This document shows, piece after piece, positions 44,201 to 50,099 of a stretch of 64,000 bases of DNA. The translations under genes were made by a program, and so were the position numbers. The notes below the pieces were generated by a model. It did not search any database. It saw only the letters and a list, made by a program, of their open reading frames with translations, and was not told where the DNA came from. Where the stretch lies: the NCBI GenBank assembly GCA_030549495.1, contig JAUIRK010000627.1, forward strand, positions 62,001-126,000, given 5' to 3'. The number at the start of each line of letters is the position of its first letter. Positions within the stretch are counted from its first letter, which is position 1. Origin of the DNA: Nectonema munidae. Lineage: Eukaryota; Nematomorpha; Nectonematoida; Nectonematidae.

Positions 44201-47011
44201 AATATTTGATGATATGCAAATTAATTGTATTTTTTCTCGTTGTAGCCGGGTCCACGGTGGGTGTGGCTGCCAATCATTCTGCGTTTGCTCTTCATTCCAG
44301 CGTACATGCTATGCAACTACCGACCCGCCTTCCGCGGCACCCTCTTCCCCGTCTACTTCAACAGCGACCTCGTATACATGGCTTTTCAGATCGGCATGCC
44401 CTTTACCCAAGGCTATTTCACTTCTCTCTGCATGATGTATGCTCCAAGGTAACTGCTTTTTATAAAATTCAAGTGCTTTATTAACCCTTTCACGCATTCG
44501 TTCTTTGGGCAATTCTCATTTACGCCCAATCTTTCTTTAAAGAAAATCCAGATGATCACTTTTTTCATTGTAATTAATATGAATTTCAAAAAGCGCCCAC
44601 TTGTCGCGAGCATAAATGAGTTAATAACCCTTTGAGACCTTGTTACGTTTAGCGCAAAAAAGAAAGATGCCTTATTGAGATGAGATGAGAAAAGAGAAGT
44701 CATCGAGCCATTTCCTTGAGTAGCTAATTGATAACTTTTGGAATTGTTTTTAAAGAGGAATCTTAAATGGTAGCTTGTGGATCTTTGATAAAGTGTTTCT
44801 TCGCTAGTAGTGTTCTTCACAGTGTCGTGTCTTTATTTTCCAAGTGTGCGTGTGTGTGTGTGGTAAAATGATGATTTAATTTGTATTGAAAGGCCCACTT
44901 AACTCTCCGTCTTAAAGTGTGGTTGTAGGCTGTGACAATGTGTTTGCATTGCACACCATTGACATATACATTATTTACGTCAACAATGCTACACTCGTTC
45001 AATATTCACTAAACTGGCCTTTATCAAAATAGTCCTTTTCCTTTATTACTTCTAATACTTTACTAATGATCCATCTGTTCCTAACTGGATTCATATCTTT
45101 AATCAAAACCAGTTCACCTGGTTTAATATGTTTTGCTCTTTCATACCATTTTTCCATGATAACATGATAGAAAAATCTTTAAAGAGTCCAAAATTGTTTA
45201 CAGGTGTTCTGCATATAAAAAAGCTTGAAACAAGAATAGCTCTTGATGTCAATAGTTCAATTGGATTTGCTATGTTGGGCCAAAGACATTTACCATCTTC
45301 AAGATGAGTAGGGCGTCTCCCTATAGGTCAGTTATTCATTATGATAGAGATCTCAAAAAACACCGTTTGTAACCTCTTGAAATGAAATTATTGGATTTTT
45401 TCCGACTTTAATCATTAAATTCCTCTTCACACTTCCAATTAGACTCAGTCGCGTCATTTTCCCATGTAGAATTTGCTGTAAAGAAAACGCACTCAAAAAC
45501 TACACCCTCTAGATAATTTTCACTTAGCAAAGATTCTTAGATTATTCTCATCAATTGCGAACCCTTGTCCGAATAAAATTTTTTAGGGTACCTCTAAAAG
45601 AGACTAACCTTTTGAAAGTCTTAATAAACGATTATGTGTCATATCAAATTAATATATCGAGATAAACATCACAAGTTGATAAACCATTGATGATAAAGTC
45701 TGTAATTCTCGTTACTAACTATTTCAGCTGATATTGTTTTTCTTTCTTTGAGCATTATTGGCCCAAAAAGATCAATTGCATTCGGATGAGAAGGGATGAT
45801 CGAAGCCTATCCTTATGTAAGTGGATCATTTCCTGTTTACACGCTGTTTTATCCAATATAATAATTCTATTGCCGTTTCTTTTTATTAAGTACTCAAATT
45901 TTTATCAATTAAGCTTTCTCACCAACCTTTCTTCGGATTAATCAGTTCTAGAGCTCTGTCTGCTACATTCACTGCCTCTTTATCACATACACTCTTACCC
46001 AATTTTTGCTCTCATCTAAAACTAGTTTCTTTTCAATTATCTACAATTCACGTTCTTCCTTCAATGTTAATTTTCCGGATTCATTGCACTTATACTCTCT
46101 TGACTATTTTTAAATATATTCATCATACCAAATGTATATAGAAATTCGTATAGGCGCTTTCTCATATGCATGATACACACACATACACAAAATAATAGGA
46201 AAAACAAAATCCCTACTTGATCCAGGATGAAGTGAGACCTGAACAATCCCCAATAAAAGCTTTATGCCACCCTTCGGACGACTTGTCTCTTAAATCTTCC
46301 TATGAAATACGAATCTCTTTAGTCTTATTGCAAATTTCTCCGCAAAGTGATTCTTAATTAATGAAATTAGAGACGTTCTATTGAAAAGAATGTTTATCAC
46401 ATGAACGTTATGCCTATATAATCTTCCAGCTTCTTTCAACAGAATTTTATACACTTAATGAAGATGGTTTTAATGTTTGGTATACCCGTGTCACTTTTTC
46501 AAAGCAAATGCACGAAAGGGTTAAGGGCTAGATTTTGAAAATTTTTCGTCTTTCTATCCTTTTTAGCTAGTTTTACAAATAGAGATGGGTATAATAGACA
46601 TATTTTAATTTTAAAAAATTTAATTTTGATGTAATGGGACAAAATCTAATGATCTCCCAAATACTTTCAATGCAGCATTTGGTTCAAAAGCGTAACAGTA
46701 AATAATACGAGTTTTGATCAGTTTTTTTTTTAGAAATAAGGCACTCTTCTTTTGACATGAAACTAGTTAGGAGGGTTTTCTAAGTACTGCCAGGTATCAA
46801 GATAAAATTAAATGACCCCTATACCTACCCAAACATTTTTCGAGATATAATATTATAGACCTTTATGTATGTATATTTCATGCTAATTTTTAGCCTGGTG
46901 GATCAAAAAGTTGCAAATTTGGCGGGAATGTTGTCTGCTGTCTTTCTCGTTTCTGGTCTGTTTGCAGGAGTGAATTTGTCTCTTCTTTGTGCCTACCTCA
47001 TTGAACTATGA
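17068..47011 (+). CDS. Equilibrative nucleoside transporter (SLC29/ENT family), ten coding exons, 5' exon missing
   Basis: Joined exons: 17068-17224, 19395-19476, 27400-27661, 30771-30905, 34402-34553, 36417-36539, 39399-39507, 42338-42423, 44246-44448, 46894-47011. Every junction has AG/GT borders and the codon phases agree across all nine introns, giving about 474 residues plus an unseen start exon. The family moves nucleosides, and in some members nucleobases or amines, down their gradient through an 11-helix fold. Diagnostic motifs seen: HGIGVLMPWNSF (helix 1), MNAATAVYQN (helix 4), LPFKYTNALIIGNNLCGT, FDTFYLLPL (end of helix 6), CFLFFNVFAMLG (helix 8), FPGPRWVWLPIILRLLFIP (helix 9), GYFTSLCMMYAP (helix 10). 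Length fits the family (about 450-480). The reading frame is unbroken in all exons, so the gene looks functional. No in-frame ATG lies in the first exon found; at least one more 5' exon is needed. The specific subtype is not resolved. Confidence 0.94.
17734..18764 (+). mobile_element. Tigger (pogo-like) transposon with large internal deletion, 1031 bp
   Basis: The left end CAGTGGAACCTCGGTTTTCC and the inverted right end CAGGGGTACCTCGGTTTTCA are Tigger-type terminal repeats; TA dinucleotides flank both sides (17732-17733, 18765-18766). Inside, ATG at 18136 starts MSSKENISDGDKGKRKTKSV TLEVKIM, the N-terminus of Tigger transposases. It is followed almost directly by C-terminal residues (FVEKYHPKTVTTNRTVNMF, FNDNVMTHFKK, RSKNF.VKRTVTRKQ). 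The helix-turn-helix and DDE core are gone, so it is non-autonomous. It lies in the first known ENT intron. Confidence 0.9.
18799..18905. mobile_element. TTAA-flanked MITE (family 2), copy 1
   Basis: TTAA at 18795-18798 and 18906-18909 flank a 107-bp unit beginning CGACCAGAATAATCGAACGA and ending GGTCGATAACCAG. Related sequences with GACCAGAATAATC occur at about 19250, 20614 and 39213. TTAA flanks suggest piggyBac-type mobilisation. Confidence 0.6.
19395..19476 (+). CDS. ENT exon B: transmembrane helix 1 with PWN motif
   Basis: Acceptor TTCTTTTTTAG ends at 19394; donor GTAATA starts at 19477. It reads (K)YHFVFIILLIHGIGVLMPWN then SFINAND. The G-x-G and PWN motifs are the signature of ENT helix 1; the Trp corresponds to a binding-site residue in human ENT1. 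Only 82 bp long, it sits between the Tigger derivative upstream and a 7.9-kb repeat-filled intron downstream. Confidence 0.93.
19687..19845. mobile_element. TTAA-flanked short element
   Basis: TTAACGACCACCAG at the left and CTCATAACCGGTTAA at the right bracket ~151 bp. The TTAACGACC start recalls MITE family 2, but the inner sequence differs. It lies 210 bp after the helix-1 exon of ENT. Confidence 0.4.
19938..19957. repeat. (TA)n microsatellite
   Basis: Uninterrupted TA dinucleotides. Confidence 0.9.
20614..20700. mobile_element. TTAA MITE family 2, partial copy
   Basis: TTAACAACCAGAATAATCAG then GATATCTAGTATAAAGCAGA and ATTTGTATTAAAAAGCATTA match the first ~75 bp of the unit at 18799-18905. 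The right end is not recognisable. Confidence 0.55.
23325..23500 (+). repeat. tRNA-derived SINE-like sequence
   Basis: GGGTTGTTAGAATGCTGAAC (A-box like), TTGTTAGACCAATGTCTTGG and a B-box-like TTTAGTTCAGTC are followed by a body with inverted CCAGAGAGTGAT and ACTCTCTGG. The layout (tRNA-like head, short body) fits a SINE; no poly(A) tail was identified. Confidence 0.45.
24060..25014 (+). pseudogene. hAT transposase C-terminal half, interrupted by another element
   Basis: Left part (to 24348): MDFNFSFEKCFSDMKKMKSE ... NNENPFEWWKANKDELPSLA LLSKK. Right part (from 24847): SKKYLCVPPSSVESKPIFSV GGNIYLPKRNRLEAITGEML MFLHYNLRVL. Together they show the hAT dimerisation domain: P-(F/L)-EWWK, LA.L.(K/R)KYLC.P.(S/T)SV.SE..FS..G, R..L......ML.FL..NL. 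The interruption is the 498-bp element at 24349-24846. The N-terminal BED finger and catalytic core were not found with confidence; the ORF at 23606-23920 may or may not belong to it. Confidence 0.8.
24349..24846. mobile_element. MULE-type MITE with perfect 9-bp target duplication
   Basis: The 9-mer TCAAAAAAG occurs exactly at 24340-24348 and 24847-24855. The ends are GGTTCACTGTAATTTCATCG at the left and, read on the minus strand, GGTATCCGGTAATTTCATCG at the right. Near the left end TAATTTCATCGTG-like words recur several times, and GATGAAAATAC / GATGAAATTAC mirror them at the right. A 9-bp duplication is typical of Mutator-like elements. No transposase. Confidence 0.85.
25290..26860 (-). mobile_element. 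LINE of the Jockey/I-like group, 3' portion
   Basis: Minus strand. From the 5' side: ANTFNKQFTNIAPKATNKSQ ... AIHINNCKSLGADSSH (about 26790-26640, end of the RT finger region); then ARYLANYQRGRSTYTKHNT and GSSLSPILFNIYMSDMPPTN NQVKVFTYAS (about 26550-26375), RT palm with YADD eroded to YASH. Then VTGDTNTQHLHTETLILPLQ YHINIHISNLRAKGANI (25931-25800) and SRRTLAQLR, ending with a CPLCKTH Cys-His motif near 25440. The central RT motifs are missing between the first two blocks (internal deletion), and frames shift several times. The 139-codon segment 25931-25512 is still open. It lies antisense in an ENT intron. Confidence 0.85.
26895..27050. repeat. Possible SINE or retroposon tail
   Basis: GC-richer patch with TATGGCCAGATCAGCAAGC, TGTCTTCACCATTGTCTGGT and GGAAAGGAAGGGCATCCAAC. 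The GGGCATCC word also occurs, on the minus strand, in the SINE at 43950-44200, suggesting a shared SINE body. Weak evidence. Confidence 0.3.
27400..27661 (+). CDS. ENT exon C: glycosylated extracellular loop, helices 2 and 3
   Basis: Acceptor TTCTTCTGCAG ends at 27399; donor GTACTT starts at 27662. It begins YFVNFKLAPQGNALPNSSAP, an extracellular loop with an NSS glycosylation sequon, followed by helix 2 (ISYLGIASQLPNLLLSLINC), a short QRIPYA turn and helix 3 (VINIVLCIGTVVLAML), ending in LDTS. Phase 0 at the start, phase 1 at the end. The composition is visibly richer in C/G than the flanking introns. Confidence 0.95.
28640..28668. repeat. Fragment of hAT MITE end
   Basis: GATGCGGTCATCCAATACATCTCTAG duplicates the right terminus of the complete element at 29396-29705 (GGATATCCAATACATCTCTA). 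Only the terminal ~28 bp is recognisable. Confidence 0.5.
28793..29300. mobile_element. TA-flanked MITE with long terminal inverted repeats, 508 bp
   Basis: CCGTATATTTCGGTGTA at the left is matched by its exact complement TACACCGAAATATACGG at the right, each bordered by TA as for the mariner/pogo group. An 86-codon ORF at 28903-29163 has no recognisable transposase motif. It lies in an ENT intron. Confidence 0.8.
29396..29705. mobile_element. hAT MITE, 310 bp, perfect 8-bp target duplication
   Basis: GTAAAAAC occurs exactly at 29388-29395 and 29706-29713. The ends are TAGAGATGTA... and ...TACATCTCTA. The right half contains alternating GGATG / CATCC / GCGGAT words typical of 'TAGAGATG' hAT elements. 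Non-coding. Confidence 0.9.
30771..30905 (+). CDS. ENT exon D: helix 4
   Basis: Acceptor CTTTCTTCAG ends at 30770; donor GTTAGT starts at 30906. It reads SQTGLFFAFTMATVVIMNAA then TAVYQNCMFGLVAVLPFKYTNALII(G). The N-x(6)-YQN pattern is highly conserved in the family, and the Gln aligns with a substrate-contacting Gln of human ENT1. Phase 1 at both ends. Confidence 0.95.
31690..31780 (-). repeat. tRNA-derived SINE head
   Basis: On the minus strand: GGTGGCCTATTGGTGAGAGC (A-box like), GTAGGGTCTCGATCTAGTTG, then GAATTCGATTCCACATC (B-box like). Spacing fits a tRNA-derived promoter, but the cloverleaf is imperfect. Confidence 0.5.
32320..32463 (-). pseudogene. Tigger-type transposase C-terminus
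   Basis: The minus-strand frame reads MKQSLEWLQTQEVDSIKLMQ LKNILRFAENISKKEAKQKL ITDYFA and a stop. The 'ALEWVE.Q....D.I....L+.I...A......KQ..ITDFF' ending is the C-terminus of Tigger/pogo transposases. The rest of the coding region was not found nearby. Confidence 0.6.
32870..33025 (+). pseudogene. hAT transposase dimerisation-domain remnant
   Basis: The plus frame from 32880 reads FRFASTYECEQLFSPPIVIK TISRNRLEVSNDIRVALAET EPNLDKV. It matches the hAT C-terminus 'LFGSTYxCEQLFSxMKxxKSxxRSRLTDExLxxxLRLAxTxxxPDIxKL'. Flanking frames show no further domain. Confidence 0.65.
33110..34401. other. Intronic AT-rich DNA
   Basis: ENT intron between helix-4 and helix-5 exons; extremely A/T-rich, with no feature recognised. 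Confidence 0.4.
34402..34553 (+). CDS. ENT exon E: helices 5 and 6
   Basis: Acceptor TTTCATTTTTAG ends at 34401; donor GTAATT starts at 34554. It encodes GNNLCGTIVSVLNLITIYTS, then PSIRLSAIWYFIGTMLILII and CFDTFYLLPLV. 'GxNxxGT' and 'CFDTxxxLPL' are ENT family signatures. It ends in phase 0. Confidence 0.95.
35115..35320. repeat. Tandem duplication, ~101-bp unit
   Basis: AAAGGCCTATATATTTT at 35143 and 35244, GAAGT..TATGGTG.CAT before each and CAAAGATACATA.. after each show two diverged direct copies 101 bp apart, inside an ENT intron. Confidence 0.75.
36417..36539 (+). CDS. ENT exon F: large cytosolic loop between helices 6 and 7
   Basis: Acceptor ATTTTGTTTAG ends at 36416; donor GTATCA starts at 36540; phase 0 at both ends. 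It encodes KFYSFHKNKSEVSLKKTNST then IQSYSSSPTRLWSDYFSVFKK, a Ser/Thr/Lys-rich linker. The 'KFY' start and the 'W..YF.VFKK' end frame the loop as in other family members, but at about 41 residues it is shorter than the human ENT1 loop. The true frame differs from the longer overlapping ORF at 36232-36459. Confidence 0.87.
36540..39398. other. ENT intron, nothing recognised except partial MITE
   Basis: AT-rich. A TTAACCCATTTGATCCC sequence at 39145 and TTAACGACCAGAATAATCAG at 39213 are partial TTAA-MITE copies. An A/T word AATTCTATTTTGTCTTTTT near 38120 recurs elsewhere in the window. Confidence 0.4.
39399..39507 (+). CDS. ENT exon G: helix 7
   Basis: Acceptor AAACTTTAG ends at 39398; donor GTATCT starts at 39508. 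It reads IWVMCISVFLTFVCTLCIFP then AIAVNIEKSDPNFPMS. The 'FxTxxxxxxxFPAI' pattern matches the helix-7 region of ENTs. It ends with G of a split Asp codon completed at 42338. Confidence 0.92.
39784..40170 (-). pseudogene. Probable LINE C-terminal fragment
   Basis: Minus frames: TKFSYGLVYCGTVKGFN (about 40130-40080), then SLQKPILKILKITWICASHR SYRVANFIEINMKTWLKIKM (40032-39915). It resembles the post-RT region 'YGIxxWGG...LxPLQxxQxKxLRxI...' of CR1/L2-type LINEs. Similarity is weak and split over frames. Confidence 0.4.
40735..40790. repeat. TTAACCCTTTCATG MITE end
   Basis: TTTAACCCTTTCATGGACAA then AGTGTCCCATGGAATAAAAG is mirrored by the minus-strand reading of 49605-49655 (CTTTCATCATGCACAATGGG, ACACCAATGTTCCATAGAAT AAAA). 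This indicates another short dispersed family. Confidence 0.45.
41320..41540. repeat. Dispersed AT-rich repeat, copy 1
   Basis: TTCGTGAATTTAATTTTCAA, GTTTTTTTATATGAAATTTTT TATAA, then TGTTTATTGGCGAATTTCTT TTTGAAC are repeated in the same order and strand at 48520-48700 with about 80% apparent agreement. Confidence 0.6.
42338..42423 (+). CDS. ENT exon H: helix 8
   Basis: Acceptor TTTTTTTAG ends at 42337; donor GTAAGA starts at 42424. It reads (D)KYFHPVFCFLFFNVFAMLGS then ISTIWIKF. It aligns with human ENT1 RYFIPVSCFLTFNIFDWLGR. The Asn is kept, while the Asp and Arg known from human ENT1 helix 8 are Ala and Ser here (see findings). Confidence 0.92.
42491..42607. mobile_element. TTAA-flanked MITE (piggyBac-like family 1), copy 2
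   Basis: Flanked by TTAA at 42487-42490 and 42608-42611. The left end CGCATTTAGTTCCAGTGTTC and the right end, read on the minus strand CCGATTTAGTTCCAGTGTTC, form ~30-bp inverted repeats. It begins only 64 bp past the helix-8 exon of ENT. Confidence 0.85.
43155..43240. mobile_element. TTAA MITE family 1, partial copy
   Basis: AACCCATTTTAGACCAATGT and ACTTTCAATGAAATTAAATA AGAATT match the copy at 12773-12886 almost word for word; the right end is missing. Confidence 0.55.
43950..44200 (-). repeat. tRNA-derived SINE, antisense in ENT intron
   Basis: Minus strand: GTGGCATTGTCGTTAGACCA (A box) and TCTGGGGTTCGATTTCCGAT (B box GGTTCGATTT) form a tRNA-like head. It is followed by a body with GATGCCATCCGGTTGACATC AGAAAGGGCATC. 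The head end lies about 45-50 bp before the acceptor of the helix-9/10 exon. Confidence 0.65.
44246..44448 (+). CDS. ENT exon I: helices 9 and 10
   Basis: Acceptor TCTCGTTGTAG ends at 44245; donor GTAACT starts at 44449. The correct frame reads PGPRWVWLPIILRLLFIPAY, MLCNYRPAFRGTLFPVYFNS, DLVYMAFQIGMPFTQGYFTS, LCMMYAP. 'LRLLFIPxxxLCNYRP' and 'GYFTSLxMMYAP' are family hallmarks. Phase 0 to phase 2. Two other open frames over the same exon are shadows. Confidence 0.95.
44485..44620. mobile_element. TTAA-flanked MITE, 136 bp
   Basis: TTAA at 44481-44484 and 44621-44624. The left end CCCTTTCACGCATTCGTTCT TTGGGC and the right end, read on the minus strand CTCATTTATGCTCGCGACAA GTGGGC, are imperfect inverted repeats. 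It starts 36 bp past the helix-9/10 exon of ENT. Confidence 0.6.
44845..44862. repeat. (TG)n microsatellite
   Basis: GTGTGCGTGTGTGTGTGTGG. Confidence 0.85.
45010..46100 (-). mobile_element. BEL/Pao-like LTR retroelement fossil (integrase region)
   Basis: The minus strand shows an integrase-like core segment (AIDLFGPIMLKERK) and, further downstream, a C-terminal segment PGELVLIKDMNPVRNRWIIS KVLEVI that resembles BEL/Pao-type pol ends. It is broken in many places, no LTRs were identified, and its age appears old. It lies antisense in the last ENT intron. Confidence 0.55.
46894..47011 (+). CDS. ENT exon J: helix 11 and stop
   Basis: Acceptor CTAATTTTTAG ends at 46893. The C at 46894 completes the split Ser codon. 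It reads LVDQKVANLAGMLSAVFLVS then GLFAGVNLSLLCAYLIEL and a TGA stop at 47009-47011. The final helix with a small-residue 'AG...FLVSG' pattern and a C-terminus immediately after the helix are typical of ENTs. Confidence 0.93.
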
Positions 47012-47174
47012 TGATCTCAACTTCGAAGCAGCAGCTCCATACCTTATTTTTAGTAGTGTTTTATATATTTTCAAAATTTTGTCAGTCGTTTTGAATATTT
47101 ATAAAATAATATTTATTTACTTGCTTTGATGATCTTTCAACTTTGATACGATGATGTACAATCTTTCATATTGA

Positions 47175-47180
47175 AATAAA
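47175..47180 (+). terminator. Poly(A) signal AATAAA of the ENT gene
   Basis: A canonical AATAAA lies 164 bp after the transporter stop codon, in an AT-rich trailer. It is the best placed hexamer for 3' end formation; a T/G-rich stretch follows within about 60 bp. Inferred only from sequence. Confidence 0.5.
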
Positions 47181-47602
47181 AAATATAATTGGACTCTTTC
47201 AGCAACAAATAAGCCTGCTTCTTGTCTTTATTTATTTTGTGTTATGTTTTGACAACTTCAAATGGGTCATTTCTTCTTTTGTTTCGTGTTTTTTTACGGT
47301 TTCTAGCGATATGATTTCTTTCATAATGTTTACTATTTAAGGTATTTCTTTTAATTTAATTAATTTAAAAACCAGTTTCTAAATTCAAGCTTTTGGCCAT
47401 AATTTCATATACCGTGATGTCTCGTTTATCCGCAAACTTTGGTCCCCAGTTCAATAGCGCGAATTAATGAGTCGTGCGGATAAGTAAACATATACTCTTT
47501 CGAAGATACAAAATTTCGCTAGTTTGTGTTTATCATATACGCTTTGTTTTACAAAAAAAAATTTTTTGTTAGTATTGGTGAATGAGTGCTTATTTTATCA
47601 AT

Positions 47603-48420
47603 CAGGGGTGTAGCCAGTGGGGATGGAAGATGGCACTGCCTCCTAACTTTCTTTGGTGCCCCCCCACCAAAATGACCTGTTACATATATGCTGAATTGCT
47701 TATATAAAAATGCCCAGTGGTATGATGATCTACGAAGGCTGTTTTTGAAATACTAGATAGGCTAGATCGTCTATAAACAGGTTACATACTATAACATAAA
47801 ACTTTGGAAAAGGTTTACAAAATCAAATGAGCTTATTTAGAAATATAAACTGATTTAATCTCAAAAATAGCGAGTTTTGTTTCAACACTACGTGGGTTAG
47901 ACTTTCAAACATAAATTTTTATAGTAGTTCTAGCGGCAGGATATTTGAGTTTTAGGATTGGATGCGCTTTTTCTTCCCTTAAACGAGTTGATTCTTGTCA
48001 TCGAAGGACGATGACACCGAATATAGAGAATCTCAGTTGACTTTAGTACACTTTGAAAATAAATTGACCAAAAATATAACATTTGATCAATTTGTTTAAA
48101 AAGCTAAAAAAAATGCCAATGACGTTGTAAAATAAAGATCATCAGTTTTCAACAATAGGTCTTCAAAATTTTCATTGTTTTTTCCAACAAATACAGTATT
48201 TCATTTCTTAAATATATAATTATATTTCACATGAGAATTTAACTTTATGTATATTTATAATTGATATATAAAGCTTTTAAAAGTCTAAATTCGTGTGTCC
48301 CCCCCCCCCCCCCCCCCGGAACCTTTTTTAAAAAAATTTTTTTTCTCTCTTTTTTTTTATTTTAAAAAAAAGTTTTTTTTAAATTTTTTTTTTTGGGTCA
48401 AATTAGTGGCTACGCCACTG
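47603..48420. mobile_element. Non-autonomous hAT-type element, 818 bp
   Basis: The left end CAGGGGTGTAGCCAGTGGGG and the right end, read on the minus strand CAGTGGCGTAGCCACTAATT, are the familiar 'CAGTGGCGTAGCCA' hAT termini. A C19 run (48299-48317) and long A/T runs fill the right part. No clear 8-bp duplication and no transposase. Confidence 0.7.
48299..48317. repeat. Homopolymer C19
   Basis: Nineteen consecutive C within the hAT element; prone to assembly error. Confidence 0.9.
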
Positions 48421-48519
48421 TGCTGTATCCGAGTAAGTTGAACTTGGATTTCTTCATCAAAACTAAATACTGTAAAGTAAGAAATTTTTTAAAAATTAAT
48501 TAAAGAGATAACTTAATTT

Positions 48520-48700
48520 CGTGAATGTCAAAGTTTTTTTATATGAAATTTTTTATAACATTTAAAATGTTTCAAATATAAAATTTAAAATCACTGTATT
48601 TTCAATATTAAGTGCTCACCCAACATGTCAAAAAACTAACTTTTTGTCCTAAAAATCTTAAATGTTTATTCGCAAATTTCTTTTTGAACCATAATTCCCG
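48520..48700. repeat. Dispersed AT-rich repeat, copy 2
   Basis: Same order of words as 41320-41540 (GTTTTTTTATATGAAATTTT TTATAA; TGTTTATTCGCAAATTTCTT TTTGAAC). Confidence 0.6.
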
Positions 48701-49211
48701 AAATTAAAGTACTCTGCAGTATTTTATTCAGAATCACCATCACTAGAAGAACTTAAGTATATATAAATAATGTACAAAACGTGATGTTACCCTCTATAAA
48801 AAAACGTTTTCAAGATAAGAAGTACGCAAGTATACTCAATAAAACCTCTAAGCATCATATAAGTATAATATAACTTTCAAATTCGACTTACTTTTAGTTT
48901 AAGAAGGTCCTGGAAAATTTCGAATTTAAATGATCATCCGGTCGACTCAAATGTCAAGGCTGTTTGAAAATTAAAAGGAAAAAAGTGTGACCGTCAGAAT
49001 GAGAAAATCTCAATTTTCCAAAAATTTATGGTTCTAATATTTTTAAATTTCAGAATGTGTCTAAAGAATTTGTGCAGCAGACTTGAGCCCAAACACCTAA
49101 TGTTTTCCAGAACCAAAATAATAAGTATAAAAATAATATGCACTGAAACCTGTTTTAAAAACGATCTGTATTTAATGATCAAAGTCTATTCTATGACGAC
49201 TACCTCTATAA

Positions 49212-49328
49212 CCCATTTAGTACCAATTTTGCCAAAGGGAACTCAGACGACTTCACTAATCTCTATTTAATGCCATTCAAAACAAGAGTTTGTTCGCGCT
49301 TTCTTTGGGAACATTGGTACTAAATCGG
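49212..49328. mobile_element. TTAA MITE family 1, copy 3
   Basis: The left end CCCATTTAGTACCAATTTTG and the right end, minus strand CCGATTTAGTACCAATGTTC. Right flank TTAA at 49329-49332; left flank eroded to ATAA. Same length as the copy at 42491-42607. Confidence 0.8.
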
Positions 49329-49479
49329 TTAAAAGACCACTTAATCCAAACAACCGTTTTCAATCCGTGCTGCTAATTAATCCTGATTAAACTTATTTGA
49401 ACTTCATTAACGCTTTCAGGCATTGGTTTTCCTAAATGTATCTCCTGCTTTATTTTTCAATTAGTTTTTGTATACTTAG

Positions 49480-49585
49480 CCCATTTAAGACCAAGCAAAG
49501 CAGACGACTTTAGTAATTCATATTTAATTCCATTTAAAGTAGGAATTTGTCTACGTTCCCTTTGGGAACATTTGTCGTAAATGGG
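49480..49585. mobile_element. TTAA MITE family 1, copy 4
   Basis: CCCATTTAAGACCAAGCAAA at the left and TCGTAAATGGG at the right, with flanks TTAG and CTAA (diverged TTAA). Inner words GACGACTTTAGTAATTCATA TTTAATTCC match copy 3. Confidence 0.65.
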
Positions 49586-50099
49586 CTAAAGCAGATGCTT
49601 TTTATTCTATGGAACATTGGTGTCCCATTGTGCATGATGAAAGGATTTGGTGATGTTTGACTCCATTTTGTTGTTAAGTTATAACTTTTTCTTTTATCCG
49701 TGAAGATACGAAAAGCAGTATTTTCTTTTTCAAAATCATCTATTTATGGAAAGATGAAAAAAAATTCCATCCTATTCAATGATTGTTCTCTATTTCAATT
49801 TTCCAATTGGTCTCGTAATACGGGTTTCACCATTTATTTCAAAATGAGGGAAAGTTATACTAATAAATACTTTTCAGAAATTTTTTAATGTCTCCATAGG
49901 CAAACTTTCATCAGTTAGGCAAAATGCGTGCTTACCGCGATCTAATGATTTTCGAGTCTATGCCGGTATCAAATGGATTGTAAAAGTAAAAAATACATAA
50001 TGTTAATTTGAACGTGTAAAAGATTTTCATCGTAATAATTATCTTTTTATTTATAATCTAAATTTTTACTTTTTTGGGAATATCCAAAACTATTTGTTT

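Noticed and set aside
44155-44820. ORFs at 44155-44484, 44178-44435, 44309-44512 and 44413-44820
   Set aside because: They overlap the ENT exon 44246-44448 in other frames or antisense; the third frame carries the helix-9/10 protein. The 135-codon antisense ORF also runs through a MITE and has no domain.
44481-46523. One ~2-kb element bounded by TTAACCCTTTCACGCATTCG at 44481 and its inverse near 46503-46523
   Set aside because: The left sequence is better explained as a 136-bp MITE with its own right end at 44620-44624; the inverse near 46.5 kb is probably another partial copy.
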